Shown in pieces: positions 16,950-33,790 of a stretch of 64,000 bases of DNA; the stretch's first letter is position 1, and each line of letters opens with the position of its first letter. The stretch is from JABCZH01 sp963803775 (GTDB lineage: Bacteria; Acidobacteriota; Terriglobia; Terriglobales; Acidobacteriaceae): contig CAWDNS010000007.1 in the NCBI GenBank assembly GCA_963803775.1, positions 930,001-994,000 of the forward strand, in the 5' to 3' direction. Below the pieces are notes generated by a model. That model searched no databases and was not told where the DNA came from. It worked only from the letters and a program-made list of their open reading frames with translations. Both the position numbers and the translations under genes were made by a program.

Positions 16950-17092
16950 TAAGGAAGCGCGGCGAATGCACGATTGTGGTGCCCTCGCAAAGAACGCTCG
17001 GGCACGAAGCGCGGTGCGCATAGGTCCTTCGGCGACGAAGATCATGTCGCCTCAGGATGACAATGGATTGAGATTCTCGAGGGATTAAGAAC
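16950..17092 (+). repeat. rplA-rplJ spacer holding a dispersed repeat
   Basis: 143 bases. The section from about 16953 to 17064 includes 'cgaatgcacgattgtg' and ends with 'ctcaggatgacaa', the signature of a repeat also seen before tRNA-Trp (14575-14597) and, in reverse, near 45350. A rplJ leader would usually occur here, but I cannot separate leader from repeat. Confidence 0.5.
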
Positions 17093-17626
17093 ATGGCGGT
17101 TACCAGAGCGAAGAAGACGGAACAGGTTGAGAAGCTTGGCAAGGATCTGAAGAACGTTTCCAGTCTGATTGTCACCACTTATAACAAGCTGACCGTGGCC
17201 CAGGACTACGAACTGCGCAAGACGCTGCGCAGCTCAGGCGCAAAATACACGGTGGTGAAGAACACCCTGGCGGAGCTGGCGTCCAAGGGTACGAAAGCGG
17301 AAGAAGTTTTGAAAGACCTTTCGGGTGTGACCTCGATTGCGTATACATCGGGCGATCCCGTGGCCCTGGCGAAAGCGCTTTCCAAGTACGCCAAGGACAA
17401 CCCTGAGTTCACGTTCAAGGCGGGTGTGGTTGAAGGGCGCGTGGTCTCAATCAATGAGATCAAAGCGCTGGCCACCATGCCTTCGAAGGAAGAGCTTCAC
17501 GCCAAGCTGCTGTTCCTGATCAATGCTCCGGCGCAACGGCTGGTGACGGTAATGAATGCCGTGGGCCGCAACCTGGCAGTGGTGGTCGATCAAGGTGTAC
17601 AGCAGAAGAAGTTTAAAAAAGCGTAG
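17093..17626 (+). CDS. rplJ: 50S ribosomal protein L10
   Basis: 177 residues. The conserved core SSLIVTTYNKLTVAQDYELR and YTVVKNTLAELA identifies L10, which anchors the L7/L12 dimers to the large subunit. A helical C-terminal L12-binding tail is present (AKLLFLINAPAQRLVTVMNA). Start ATG 17093 follows a short purine stretch. The spacing to rplL is 202 bases, longer than in most bacteria. Confidence 0.96.
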   Translation: MAVTRAKKTEQVEKLGKDLKNVSSLIVTTYNKLTVAQDYELRKTLRSSGAKYTVVKNTLAELASKGTKAEEVLKDLSGVTSIAYTSGDPVALAKALSKYAKDNPEFTFKAGVVEGRVVSINEIKALATMPSKEELHAKLLFLINAPAQRLVTVMNAVGRNLAVVVDQGVQQKKFKKA

Positions 17627-17763
17627 AGATTGGCAGTTGGTGAAAAAAGTTCGGTCGTCGGTGGTCGAGGGTTGCGCGGTTTCGGTTCTGCTGCGTTGTC
17701 TGGCGTAGTGGTTCCGAAGCCTTGTCGCACTGGAAACTTTGACTGCGGATGACGAAATAGAAA

Positions 17764-17787
17764 AGAGACGTAGCAAGCTACGTCTCT
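17764..17787 (+). repeat. perfect hairpin between rplJ and rplL
   Basis: AGAGACGTAGC and GCTACGTCTCT face each other with only two bases between, giving a 10-11 bp stem. It lacks a U-tract, so it is not a standard terminator. It could be a processing or attenuation site that raises L7/L12 over L10, or simply a dispersed repeat. Confidence 0.6.
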
Positions 17788-17828
17788 GCGATTGACGATC
17801 AAGACTAAAACCAATTGGAGAAACGGAC

Positions 17829-18209
17829 ATGGCGGATTTACAGCAGTTGGAAGAATCGATTGTAGGGTTGTCGTTGCTGGATGCGGCGGCACTGGTTAAG
17901 AAGCTCGAAGAGAGGCTTGGCGTGTCGGCGGCAGCGGCGGCTCCGGTAATGATGGCTGGCGGCGGCGGTGCCGCAGCCGCAGCTCCGGCGGAAGAGAAAA
18001 CTGAGTTTACCGTGGTCTTGAAGGATGTTGGCGCCAACAAGATCAATGTAATCAAGGCAGTACGCGAAGTCACCAGCCTGGGCTTGAAAGAAGCCAAGGA
18101 CCTGGTCGACGGCGCGCCGAAGACCATCAAAGACGGTGTTTCCAAGGACGAAGCGGAGAACATCAAGAAGAAGTTTACCGAGGCAGGAGCGGCAGTAGAG
18201 ATCAAGTAG
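17829..18209 (+). CDS. rplL: 50S ribosomal protein L7/L12
   Basis: 126 residues. The N-terminal dimerisation helices, an Ala/Gly hinge (AAAAPVMMAGGGGAAAAAPA) and the C-terminal factor-binding domain (AVREVTSLGLKEAKDLVDGA) are all clear. Four to six copies per ribosome recruit EF-Tu and EF-G. The 23 bases before ATG 17829 contain GGAGAAACGG. Confidence 0.97.
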   Translation: MADLQQLEESIVGLSLLDAAALVKKLEERLGVSAAAAAPVMMAGGGGAAAAAPAEEKTEFTVVLKDVGANKINVIKAVREVTSLGLKEAKDLVDGAPKTIKDGVSKDEAENIKKKFTEAGAAVEIK

Positions 18210-18636
18210 TCAGGACTGTGTGGAGCGCGGGTTGGTCCGCCTGGCCGGGACCAAGGCCCGGGTTCCCACAAGCACACCTGGTGAAGCTTTTGCAATAGTG
18301 TTAGCATCTATATTGATAACACTGCTTCGAGCTTCATGAGGTGACCGCGGCCATCCACTTCCAGGAAACCCAGGGAAGCGGAGAAATGGTTGCGGACACG
18401 GGTTGGCAACTGTTCCGCGGGCAGGGCGGAACGGGAACAGGCCTTAATACTGGCGCGGAAACGACACATTTCAACACAAGCTAAGCGCCCATCTTGGCGC
18501 CCCGGGGAAGCTATTTCCCTGCGGGCGCACGCGTGTCTGTTCTTGTTTTGTTGGGTTTGAGACTGCGGCGCAACTGCGCCCTTCATCCGCGGCACGTCAC
18601 CACGGCGGCCGCGCAGGCAACATTGGGAGTCGCTGA
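18210..18636 (+). other. 427-base rplL-rpoB spacer with a strong hairpin
   Basis: No gene is seen. GCGCCC (18497-18502) pairs with GGGCGC (18523-18528), with an inner GGGAA/TTCCC stem, forming a strong hairpin about 110 bases before rpoB. An AT-rich patch at 18309-18319 (TATATTGATAA) could be a -10 region for a separate rpoBC promoter, but the -35 match is poor. A regulatory role, as in the rplL-rpoB attenuator of enterics, is inference. Confidence 0.5.
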
Positions 18637-23100
<4,464 letters not shown>

Positions 23101-23121
23101 TTTAGGAATTAGACCCAAGAA

Positions 23122-23185
23122 GATTCGCAGAGTTTGCTCTTGAATCTGCGAATCAAGAGATCTCGCTAGCGATGAACGGCTAGCG
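23122..23185 (+). other. rpoB-rpoC spacer with mutually exclusive hairpins
   Basis: GATTCGCAGA (23122-23131) pairs with TCTGCGAATC (23145-23154). CTCTTGA (23137-23143) pairs with TCAAGAG (23153-23159) and would compete with the first stem. A third stem joins CGCTAGC (23164-23170) and GCTAGCG (23179-23185). Competing stems suggest an RNA switch or processing site, but no ligand or protein is implied by sequence. Confidence 0.5.
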
Positions 23186-23241
23186 GCCACAATCAAGAGC
23201 CGCGGGCGGCAGCGAACAGCCGCAGGAAGCGGAGGACCACC

Positions 23242-27429
<4,188 letters not shown>

Positions 27430-27443
27430 ACTTAGAGGAAGCG

Positions 27444-27476
27444 AGAGGGGCGGGAAATCCGCCCCTCTGCTTTTTT
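27444..27476 (+). terminator. intrinsic terminator after rpoC
   Basis: AGAGGGGCGG (27444-27453) pairs with CCGCCCCTCT (27459-27468) over a GAAAT loop. TTTTTT follows at 27471-27476. It is a classic GC-rich stem plus U-tract, 15 bases after the rpoC stop codon. Confidence 0.93.
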
Positions 27477-27483
27477 ACCCCCA

Positions 27484-28452
27484 ATGTACGCCACCCCAGA
27501 ACAAATGCGGGACCGGGAGCAGATGGAGATTTCCCTCTTGTATGACGTCGATGAGGGCTCCACGCTTTGGCCCGTGATCGTGCGTTTTCTGCGGTTGTTG
27601 CGGCTGGCGCTCTGGCGGGCGTTTCAGCATGACGCGTTCGCGGTGGCAAAAGCGTCCGCCTATTCGTTGATTCTCACGTTTTTCCCCGCTTTGCTGGTGG
27701 TGGGCTCGGTATTGGCAACGTCGCGTCAGACGGAGGCCTATTTGCTCGAGATTTCCGGCGCCGTGGACAAGATCCTGCCCGCCGGAAGTAGTTCCGCCAT
27801 GGTGTATTTGAGGGGGACGACATTGCAGCGGCCCTTTAGCGTGCTGGTTACAGCTTCGCTGATTACCTTGTGGACCGGCTCCGGCGTCATGATCTCCTGG
27901 ATGGAAGGTTTTCGTAACGCCTATCAGCTTCCCAAGATATGGGGACTGGTCAAGGAACGCATGATTGCTTTCACGCTGGTCATCATGGCGGGAATTCCGC
28001 TGACTTTCTCGACTGTGCTGGTGGCCTTTGGTAGCCGCATTGAGACCAGAATTCTGTTCCATCTTGGCCACGAGTTTGGGCCGCTGATTGTAGTGATGTG
28101 GACCATGATCCGCTGGCTGATTGCGACTTTGACCAGCATTGCGGTCATCGCTTTGATCTACCACAACGCCGTACCCCGCACCCAGCCCTGGCACAGCGTG
28201 TTGCCGGGCGCTACTCTGGCCACGGTGCTTTGGTTTCTCGCCACCGGGCTCTTTGGCTGGTACTTGCAGAGCTATGCCGACTACAGCCTCATCTACGGCT
28301 CGCTGGGCGTGGCGGTCGCGCTATTGGTGTGGATGTATATGGTCTCTCTGGTCATCCTGGTGGCGGCGGAATACAACGCCATGCTGTTCCCACGGAGAAT
28401 GCTGGGTAAAGAACTGCACGGGATGGCAAAGCCCACCACAGAAGCGCAGTAG
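27484..28452 (+). CDS. YihY/BrkB family inner-membrane protein
   Basis: 322 residues with about six transmembrane helices. The family signature near the first helix (AVAKASAYSLILTFFPALLV) matches YihY ('virulence factor BrkB'), whose function is unsettled despite the old RNase BN name. A conserved YGSLGVAVALLVWMYMVSLV is present near the end. ATG 27484 lies just after the rpoC terminator U-tract with no ribosome binding site. ATG 27523, behind GGGAGCAG, is a credible alternative and leaves all helices intact. A promoter must lie inside rpoC or in the terminator region. Confidence 0.88.
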   Translation: MYATPEQMRDREQMEISLLYDVDEGSTLWPVIVRFLRLLRLALWRAFQHDAFAVAKASAYSLILTFFPALLVVGSVLATSRQTEAYLLEISGAVDKILPAGSSSAMVYLRGTTLQRPFSVLVTASLITLWTGSGVMISWMEGFRNAYQLPKIWGLVKERMIAFTLVIMAGIPLTFSTVLVAFGSRIETRILFHLGHEFGPLIVVMWTMIRWLIATLTSIAVIALIYHNAVPRTQPWHSVLPGATLATVLWFLATGLFGWYLQSYADYSLIYGSLGVAVALLVWMYMVSLVILVAAEYNAMLFPRRMLGKELHGMAKPTTEAQ

Positions 28453-28540
28453 TCCCTGCTTGGATGGACTTGCCCACCCGCCTTTTGTCCATCACCGACA
28501 ATCCCCTGAACTAATCCCGTCTTCTGCCGATAGGCCTGGT

Positions 28541-29824
28541 ATGAGCGGAGCCATGCCCGAGCCGCGCAACGCGGTGAAGATTCTGGTAGAGGCATCGTGG
28601 CAAGACGAAGCCGGAGCACTGCAGGTTGCACCCGCGTGGATCGAGAACAAATCTGCCGGTGGGGCCTGCATACGCGTCAAGACACAGATCGGAGTGGGAT
28701 CGAACCTGAGCATTCAGGGGCGATGGGAGCAGATCTCCGGCACCGCCAAGTATTGCCGCAGTGTGGGAAAGGCGTACCTGGTTGGCATTCAGCGAGATAC
28801 AACGAAGATTCTGGTTCCGGCCCGGACGATTGGTGTGGATCTCCCGCCCAGGGAAGAGGTGCGAAGCAGCACCCCTCGAGTTTCAACGATTGCAATCCAA
28901 GGCCAGCCCGAGCCGCAGCAAGACAAACTTAAAGAAATTGCCTTATCCGATCCGGAGACGGAAGCAGTTCCAATCGAGCACATCGCGAGCTTCGCACCTC
29001 CGATGGCTCCGCAACGGGAGACGCATGAAACAGACTGGGACACACCTCGCATTTCGTGGCAAGACGGACCTGCCGTTCGGCGGTCTGAGCTCCAAATGAA
29101 CCTGCGCCCAAGATCACGACAAGCTGGTAAGGAAAGGAAATCTATGCAACGCAAATGGTCAGAGCTGATGCACCGGCGCGAGAAACAGGATGAACCCTCC
29201 GGAAACAATAGTGGCAAGGGCGAGCGGGAGAATCGTGCGCCGCAGGCTGGTGCGGCGGTAGAGCCTCTTACGATTCCTATGCAGGATAGAGTCGCAAACT
29301 TCCCAGTGGAGTTGGCCCGTGTGGAGGATATTTACCGCACCGCCGGGATTATGAATCCGCGGAGTGGATACAGCATTGGCCAAGTGATCGAGATGCTGCA
29401 TAGTGAACACACCTGCGAGTTGTCGAAGGAGGCCAAGCGGGCCGCCGTGCTGATGGCTCTCGATGCGGCCGGTGTCCCGATCGATGAAGTGCTGCAAGAC
29501 GCCAAAGCCCGCCAGGATGCTCTGGATTCCTATGAAGCTGGGCAGAAAAGAGACCTCGAAGCAGAGTGGCAACGGAAGGCGGAGGAAAATGTCCAAATTC
29601 ATGCTGAACTGGAGCGTGTAAAGGGGCAATACATGGCGCGCGTTGCCCGCAATCTGGATGGTGTGGCGCGGGAGAAAGCGGCATTTAACAGCTGGCTCAC
29701 CATGAAACAGCAGGAATGCCGGAGCATCTCGGAAGCCGCGGAGCTATGTGTGAAAGCCACCGTCGCCGAACCGGCCACGCCGTCCGCTCTTAGCAAGGCA
29801 GCCGCCGGCGGCAAGCCGGTGTAA
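28541..29824 (+). CDS. PilZ-like domain protein with long helical C-terminal region
   Basis: 427 residues from ATG 28541. Residues about 5-95 fit a PilZ beta-barrel (APAWIENKSAGGACIRVKTQ, then KAYLVGIQRD), though the N-terminal RxxxR c-di-GMP motif is not convincing. A low-complexity acidic and basic linker follows (about 100-245). Residues about 255-427 are helical, with charged repeats (ELERVKGQYMARVARNLDGV) that suggest a coiled coil. There is no transmembrane segment. Upstream in-frame codons overlap yihY and read like noise, so they were excluded. Role unknown; a second-messenger or scaffold function is only a guess. Confidence 0.65.
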   Translation: MSGAMPEPRNAVKILVEASWQDEAGALQVAPAWIENKSAGGACIRVKTQIGVGSNLSIQGRWEQISGTAKYCRSVGKAYLVGIQRDTTKILVPARTIGVDLPPREEVRSSTPRVSTIAIQGQPEPQQDKLKEIALSDPETEAVPIEHIASFAPPMAPQRETHETDWDTPRISWQDGPAVRRSELQMNLRPRSRQAGKERKSMQRKWSELMHRREKQDEPSGNNSGKGERENRAPQAGAAVEPLTIPMQDRVANFPVELARVEDIYRTAGIMNPRSGYSIGQVIEMLHSEHTCELSKEAKRAAVLMALDAAGVPIDEVLQDAKARQDALDSYEAGQKRDLEAEWQRKAEENVQIHAELERVKGQYMARVARNLDGVAREKAAFNSWLTMKQQECRSISEAAELCVKATVAEPATPSALSKAAAGGKPV

Positions 29825-29925
29825 TTGCGTGCATCATGGCGCGCCGCTTTACAGCGGGAATGAACCACTGCGATGCCTTGCCGAAGGGTGAAAGGCGGGA
29901 GTGAGTTAGTTGCCCTTTCAATCGG

Positions 29926-30315
29926 TCAAAGGTTATACGCCAGCGGATGCTTGGGCTCGTAAAGCATGATGTCGTCGGCGCCAGGTACGGCCATCATGAC
30001 CACGAGTCCGTACCCGTGATCCTGAACTTCGCCATGGAACTCCGCTCCTTTGCCTTTCAGTTCAGCGACCGCGTGTGAGATGTCGTCGCACATCAGGGAG
30101 ATCAGATGGTGCCGCGGCGATTCGTACGTCTTGCCATCGTAGACGCTGTGGGTCGGGTGCACGCCCATCTCACTCAGCCCGGTCTTGAAGATAAGCCAAC
30201 CCGCGCCTCCGCCCAGCGCATCCTCGACGTAGGGCCAGCCGAGGACGTCGCGAAGGAATGCGCGCGTTGCGGGCGGATCGTCGGAATAAATCAGGGTGTG
30301 GATGCTGGTGATCAT
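29926..30315 (-). CDS. VOC-family (glyoxalase-like) protein
   Basis: 129 residues with two beta-alpha-beta-beta-beta units. The opening SIHTLIYSDDPPATRAFLRD and closing GLVVMMAVPGADDIMLYEPK are typical of vicinal oxygen chelate proteins. Likely metal-ligand positions include H6 and the final E near PGADDIMLYEP. These folds serve glyoxalases, dioxygenases and antibiotic-binding proteins, so the substrate is open. It stands alone, divergent from the phosphodiesterase gene. Confidence 0.85.
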   Translation of the reverse strand: MITSIHTLIYSDDPPATRAFLRDVLGWPYVEDALGGGAGWLIFKTGLSEMGVHPTHSVYDGKTYESPRHHLISLMCDDISHAVAELKGKGAEFHGEVQDHGYGLVVMMAVPGADDIMLYEPKHPLAYNL

Positions 30316-30429
30316 CAGACTGAACTACTGAAATCGCGTGAAATTGTACTATTTCGGTCTATTGCCAATCAAGAAGCTGTTCATCGCACTGGAGATCGAA
30401 ATTAGGACACTACCCCCTCTCGCTTTTTA

Positions 30430-30459
30430 TTGACTCGCCTTAGCCGCAAGATAGATAAT
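30430..30459 (+). promoter_or_regulatory. sigma-70-like promoter of the phosphodiesterase-TPR gene
   Basis: TTGACT (30430-30435) stands 16 bases before TAGATA (30452-30457), or 18 before GATAAT (30454-30459). The leader to GTG 30592 would be about 125 bases. Confidence 0.45.
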
Positions 30460-30591
30460 CCTTGCCCGCGGCTCTGCTCGTGTTCCTCCCCACCTCAGAG
30501 TCCACGAGAATTTTCCATGCGAAGTCTCCGCTGGATCCCTTTCATGCCTGCTCTCGATACATCCAACTTTTCTTTCTGGTGGAGGAAATAA

Positions 30592-32706
30592 GTGGGCAAA
30601 GCTCTCGCCAAGAAAGTCCTGCTCATCGGTTGGGATGCTGCCGACTGGAAAGTTATCAATCCTCTGCTTGATCAAGGGTTAATGCCCACGCTTGACGACT
30701 TCATCAACCACGGAGTGATGGGGAATCTGGCAACCTTGCGCCCCATCCTCTCACCCATGCTGTGGAACTCCATCGCCACCGGCAAGCGGCCGGATAAGCA
30801 TGGCATCCTCGGGTTCATGGAACCTGACACGCAAACCGGTGGAGTGCGGCCGGTGACCAGCACTTCTCGCAAGGTCAAAGCAATTTGGAACATTCTGACT
30901 CAGCGCGGATACAAGACTCATGTACTGGGCTGGTTCGCCGGGCACCCAGCTGAACCCATCAATGGCGTCTCGGTTTCCGATCTCTTCCCCTACGCAGTCG
31001 CGCCCCTCGACAAGGAGTGGCCGCTGCCGCCGGGCACGGTTCATCCCGAGAGCTTGGGTAAAACGTTTGCGGGCTTACGCATGCATCCCGCGGAGGTGAC
31101 CGAAGCAGCGATTCTTCCCTGGATCCCGCGTGCCGCCGAGGTGGATCAGGAGAAAGACAAGAGGTTGCATTCTTTTTCCAAGATACTGGCGGAGAATTGC
31201 TCCATCCATAACGCGGCTACCTGGATCCTGCAAAACGAGCCGTGGGATTTCCTGGCCGTCTACTACAACGGCATCGATCACTTCTGTCACGGGTTCATGA
31301 ATTTCCATCCGCCGCGCATGCAAGGAGTTCCGGAAGATAAGTTCGAAATCTATAAAGATGTCGTAAATGGAGCCTATCGTTTTCACGACATGATGTTGCA
31401 GACACTGTTGGATCTGGCTGGCCCAGATGCAACCGTGTTGCTGGTTTCTGATCATGGCTTTCATTCCGATCATTTACGGCCGATGGGTATTCCCAAAGAG
31501 CCTGCCGGTCCGGCGATACAGCATCGTCCGTTCGGCGTCGTTTGCATGAAAGGCGCGAACATCAAGCAGGACGAAAGAGTCTATGGAGCTACGCTGCTGG
31601 ATGTGACGCCGACCATCCTGACACTTTTCGGATTGCCGGTTGGCGAAGACATGGACGGGCGGGTATTGGTGCAGGCCTTCGAAGAGCCGCCGGAGATCAC
31701 GCGCATCGCAAGCTGGGAAGCTGAGCCGGGTGAATGCGGCATGCACCCCGCTGATCTGCGGATGGACCCGGCGGCCGCGCAAGCGGTGCTACAGCAGTTC
31801 GTGGCGCTCGGCTACATTCAGCCGCCAAGCGAGAACCAGGCCAAGGCGGTCGAGGCGGCGGTTCGCGAACAGCAGTACAACCTGGCACGGGCTCATCTCG
31901 ACGGGCGCCGCTACCAGGATGCCCTTCCCATCCTTGAGGAATTGGCCCAGAAATGGCCGGAGCAGATTCGCTTCGCCCAGCATCTGGCGCAGTGCTATCT
32001 GTTACTACGCCGGCGTGAGGAAGCCAAAACGATTCTGCAACGCCTGATTGTGTATGAACCCCCGCCTCCTGCGACCTCTGAAGCTCCGGAGAAAGCGGAA
32101 GCGACAGGGGAAGAGTTGCCGTTGGCGGTTGTCGCCGCTGAGCCGGCAGACAAGTCTCCCAAGACGCGACCCTGGGCCGACTTGCTCATGGGAATCATCC
32201 ATTTCGAGGAAGGCGACATGGATAACGCCCTGGCCTCGCTCCTCAAGGCGGAGCAGTCCGATCCCCGCCTTCCCGATCTGCACCTGCGCATTGGCCAGAC
32301 ATACCTGCGGCAGAAACGCACCGACGATGCCGAACGCGCCTTCCAGCGGGCGCTGGATATCGATGGCGACAGTCCCGAGGCGCATCTGGGTCTGTCTCTG
32401 GTTCGTTTGCGCCAGCGGCGAAATGAAGAAGCCGCGGAGCAGGCATTATTGGCGGTGGGTTTGCAGCATTTCTTGCCCTTGGGACACTTTTACCTTGGAG
32501 TTGCGTTGGCACGGTTGGGGCATCGCGAACGCGCGATCGTTGCCTTTGAAACCGCTGCCAGCATGTTGCCCGGCCTGCTTGCGGCACATCGTTACCTGGC
32601 GACGCTGTGTACACAGCCGGGCGGTGATCCGGAAAAAGCTGCGCGGCATCGGGGAATCTACTTACAGTTGAAACGTCGGCGGGAACAGCGGTCGCAAGCA
32701 TCGTAA
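30592..32706 (+). CDS. alkaline-phosphatase-superfamily phosphodiesterase fused to TPR repeats
   Basis: 704 residues from GTG 30592 behind a strong GGAGGAA site. Residues about 7-390 are a type I phosphodiesterase/nucleotide pyrophosphatase domain. The first metal Asp is D15 (LLIGWDAADWK), the nucleophile segment is LWNSIATGKRPDKHGILGF, and metal ligands lie in YYNGIDHFCHGF and LLVSDHGFHSDH. No signal peptide precedes it, so the enzyme appears cytoplasmic. From about 405 onward there are tetratricopeptide-like helices (LPDLHLRIGQTYLRQKRTDD, AHLGLSLVRLRQRRNEEAAE), with an Ala/Glu/Pro-rich linker near 487-520. The substrate is unknown. The TPR part suggests a protein partner. Confidence 0.85.
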   Translation: MGKALAKKVLLIGWDAADWKVINPLLDQGLMPTLDDFINHGVMGNLATLRPILSPMLWNSIATGKRPDKHGILGFMEPDTQTGGVRPVTSTSRKVKAIWNILTQRGYKTHVLGWFAGHPAEPINGVSVSDLFPYAVAPLDKEWPLPPGTVHPESLGKTFAGLRMHPAEVTEAAILPWIPRAAEVDQEKDKRLHSFSKILAENCSIHNAATWILQNEPWDFLAVYYNGIDHFCHGFMNFHPPRMQGVPEDKFEIYKDVVNGAYRFHDMMLQTLLDLAGPDATVLLVSDHGFHSDHLRPMGIPKEPAGPAIQHRPFGVVCMKGANIKQDERVYGATLLDVTPTILTLFGLPVGEDMDGRVLVQAFEEPPEITRIASWEAEPGECGMHPADLRMDPAAAQAVLQQFVALGYIQPPSENQAKAVEAAVREQQYNLARAHLDGRRYQDALPILEELAQKWPEQIRFAQHLAQCYLLLRRREEAKTILQRLIVYEPPPPATSEAPEKAEATGEELPLAVVAAEPADKSPKTRPWADLLMGIIHFEEGDMDNALASLLKAEQSDPRLPDLHLRIGQTYLRQKRTDDAERAFQRALDIDGDSPEAHLGLSLVRLRQRRNEEAAEQALLAVGLQHFLPLGHFYLGVALARLGHRERAIVAFETAASMLPGLLAAHRYLATLCTQPGGDPEKAARHRGIYLQLKRRREQRSQAS

Positions 32707-32787
32707 GAGGACTTTAAGTCCACATTGACAACCCGTGGAGTGGACAACTATGCTTCCGGCTACTGCAAATCCCAGATCTGCGGGCTC

Positions 32788-32817
32788 TTAGTACGTAACA
32801 AGTTAGTACGTAACAAG
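32788..32817 (+). repeat. 15-bp tandem direct repeat before the secreted-protein gene
   Basis: TTAGTACGTAACAAG occurs twice in immediate succession (32788-32802, 32803-32817). Each copy holds a near-palindrome GTTA-N5-TAAC or its edge. The second copy runs into the AAGGAGG ribosome binding site of the next gene, so a bound protein could block translation or transcription. Confidence 0.8.
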
Positions 32818-32827
32818 GAGGACAGGA

Positions 32828-33646
32828 ATGATCAGTCTAGGGTCGCAAAGCGAAAAGCCCAAACGAACAGCCGCTTCGCTCAGCGCGAAACTGAATAAAG
32901 GCCTCGTGGCGTATGTGGCGGCGGCCAGCGCCGCTGGCGTGGGGGGCCTGGCTTGCGTGATACCCGCCGATGCCGAAGTGGTTTACACGCCAGCTAATCG
33001 GACGCTCACCGAAGATCATTCTCTCGGAATTGATTTCAATCATGACGGGATAATTGACCTGTATGTAACCATTTACGGTTCTGGCGTGAGTTCGGGAGGG
33101 TCAGGGGAGATTCTTGGCTCTGGGGCGACGAAACTAGACCTGGCGATGTTGGGATCTCAGCAATTTCTTTCTGCGGCGTTTGCAGGCAAGATCATCGGAT
33201 CAGAAGACCAGTTCGCGACTTACGGGAAAATGGCGAGCTGCAGAGATGGCCGCTCTGACAGTCATCCCACATTTAGCAGCAGTAAGGGCCCATGGCGTAA
33301 CGTGAGAGATCGCTATCTGGGCGTCAAGTTCGAGATCGACGGCCAGACACATTACGGGTGGGCGCGAATAAACACCATGGGCTTCCCCGAGCCGTCCACG
33401 AACGCAAGAGGGGGCACCTGTGTCCCATCAGCTACGTTGACTGGTTATGCGTATGAGTCGGTTCCTGACATGCCGATCGTCGCTGGAGTTGCGCCGATTC
33501 CGGTGCAGGCTATCAATGCGCCCGGTTCGAATCGTGAACCGTCGGGAATGACTCCAGCGGAGCTTAATACGACAACCGCTTCGCGGCCGGTCAGCCTGGG
33601 GAGTCTGGCTCTGGGCGCAACCGGAAAATCGATTCGTAAACAGTAA
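32828..33646 (+). CDS. secreted protein, tandem paralogue 1 of 3 (AEVVYTPA family)
   Basis: 272 residues behind a strong AAGGAGG site. The N-terminus LNKGLVAYVAAASAAGVGGL ending in PADA is a signal-peptide-like segment with a long polar lead. The mature part starts EVVYTPAN and carries a calcium-type loop DFNHDGIIDL. A segment YLGVKFEIDGQTHYGWARIN and then ATLTGYAYESVPDMPIVAG is shared with the next two genes. The C-terminus has SLGSLALGATG, also shared. The family is known only as acidobacterial hypothetical proteins. A Cys pair in the middle (MASCRDGR, GGTCVPS) may form a disulfide. Confidence 0.75.
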   Translation: MISLGSQSEKPKRTAASLSAKLNKGLVAYVAAASAAGVGGLACVIPADAEVVYTPANRTLTEDHSLGIDFNHDGIIDLYVTIYGSGVSSGGSGEILGSGATKLDLAMLGSQQFLSAAFAGKIIGSEDQFATYGKMASCRDGRSDSHPTFSSSKGPWRNVRDRYLGVKFEIDGQTHYGWARINTMGFPEPSTNARGGTCVPSATLTGYAYESVPDMPIVAGVAPIPVQAINAPGSNREPSGMTPAELNTTTASRPVSLGSLALGATGKSIRKQ

Positions 33647-33790
33647 GAATCGACGACCGGGTAAAACGGGCACGGGACTTTTGGCCATATTGACACGCCT
33701 CAGCCGGGACGATATGCTACGCGGCCAACCCGAATTCCAAGCTCCCTGGAAAGCGAGGCTTCCGCATTTCTTGAAAGATGGAGGATGGAA

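Noticed and set aside
16950..17092. L10 autoregulatory leader before rplJ
   Set aside because: The spacer is dominated by a dispersed repeat, so a kink-turn leader could not be identified by eye.
28253..28540. N-terminal extension of the PilZ-like protein into yihY
   Set aside because: The extra residues are Trp/Cys-rich noise antagonistic to the yihY frame. ATG 28541 gives the expected N-terminus.
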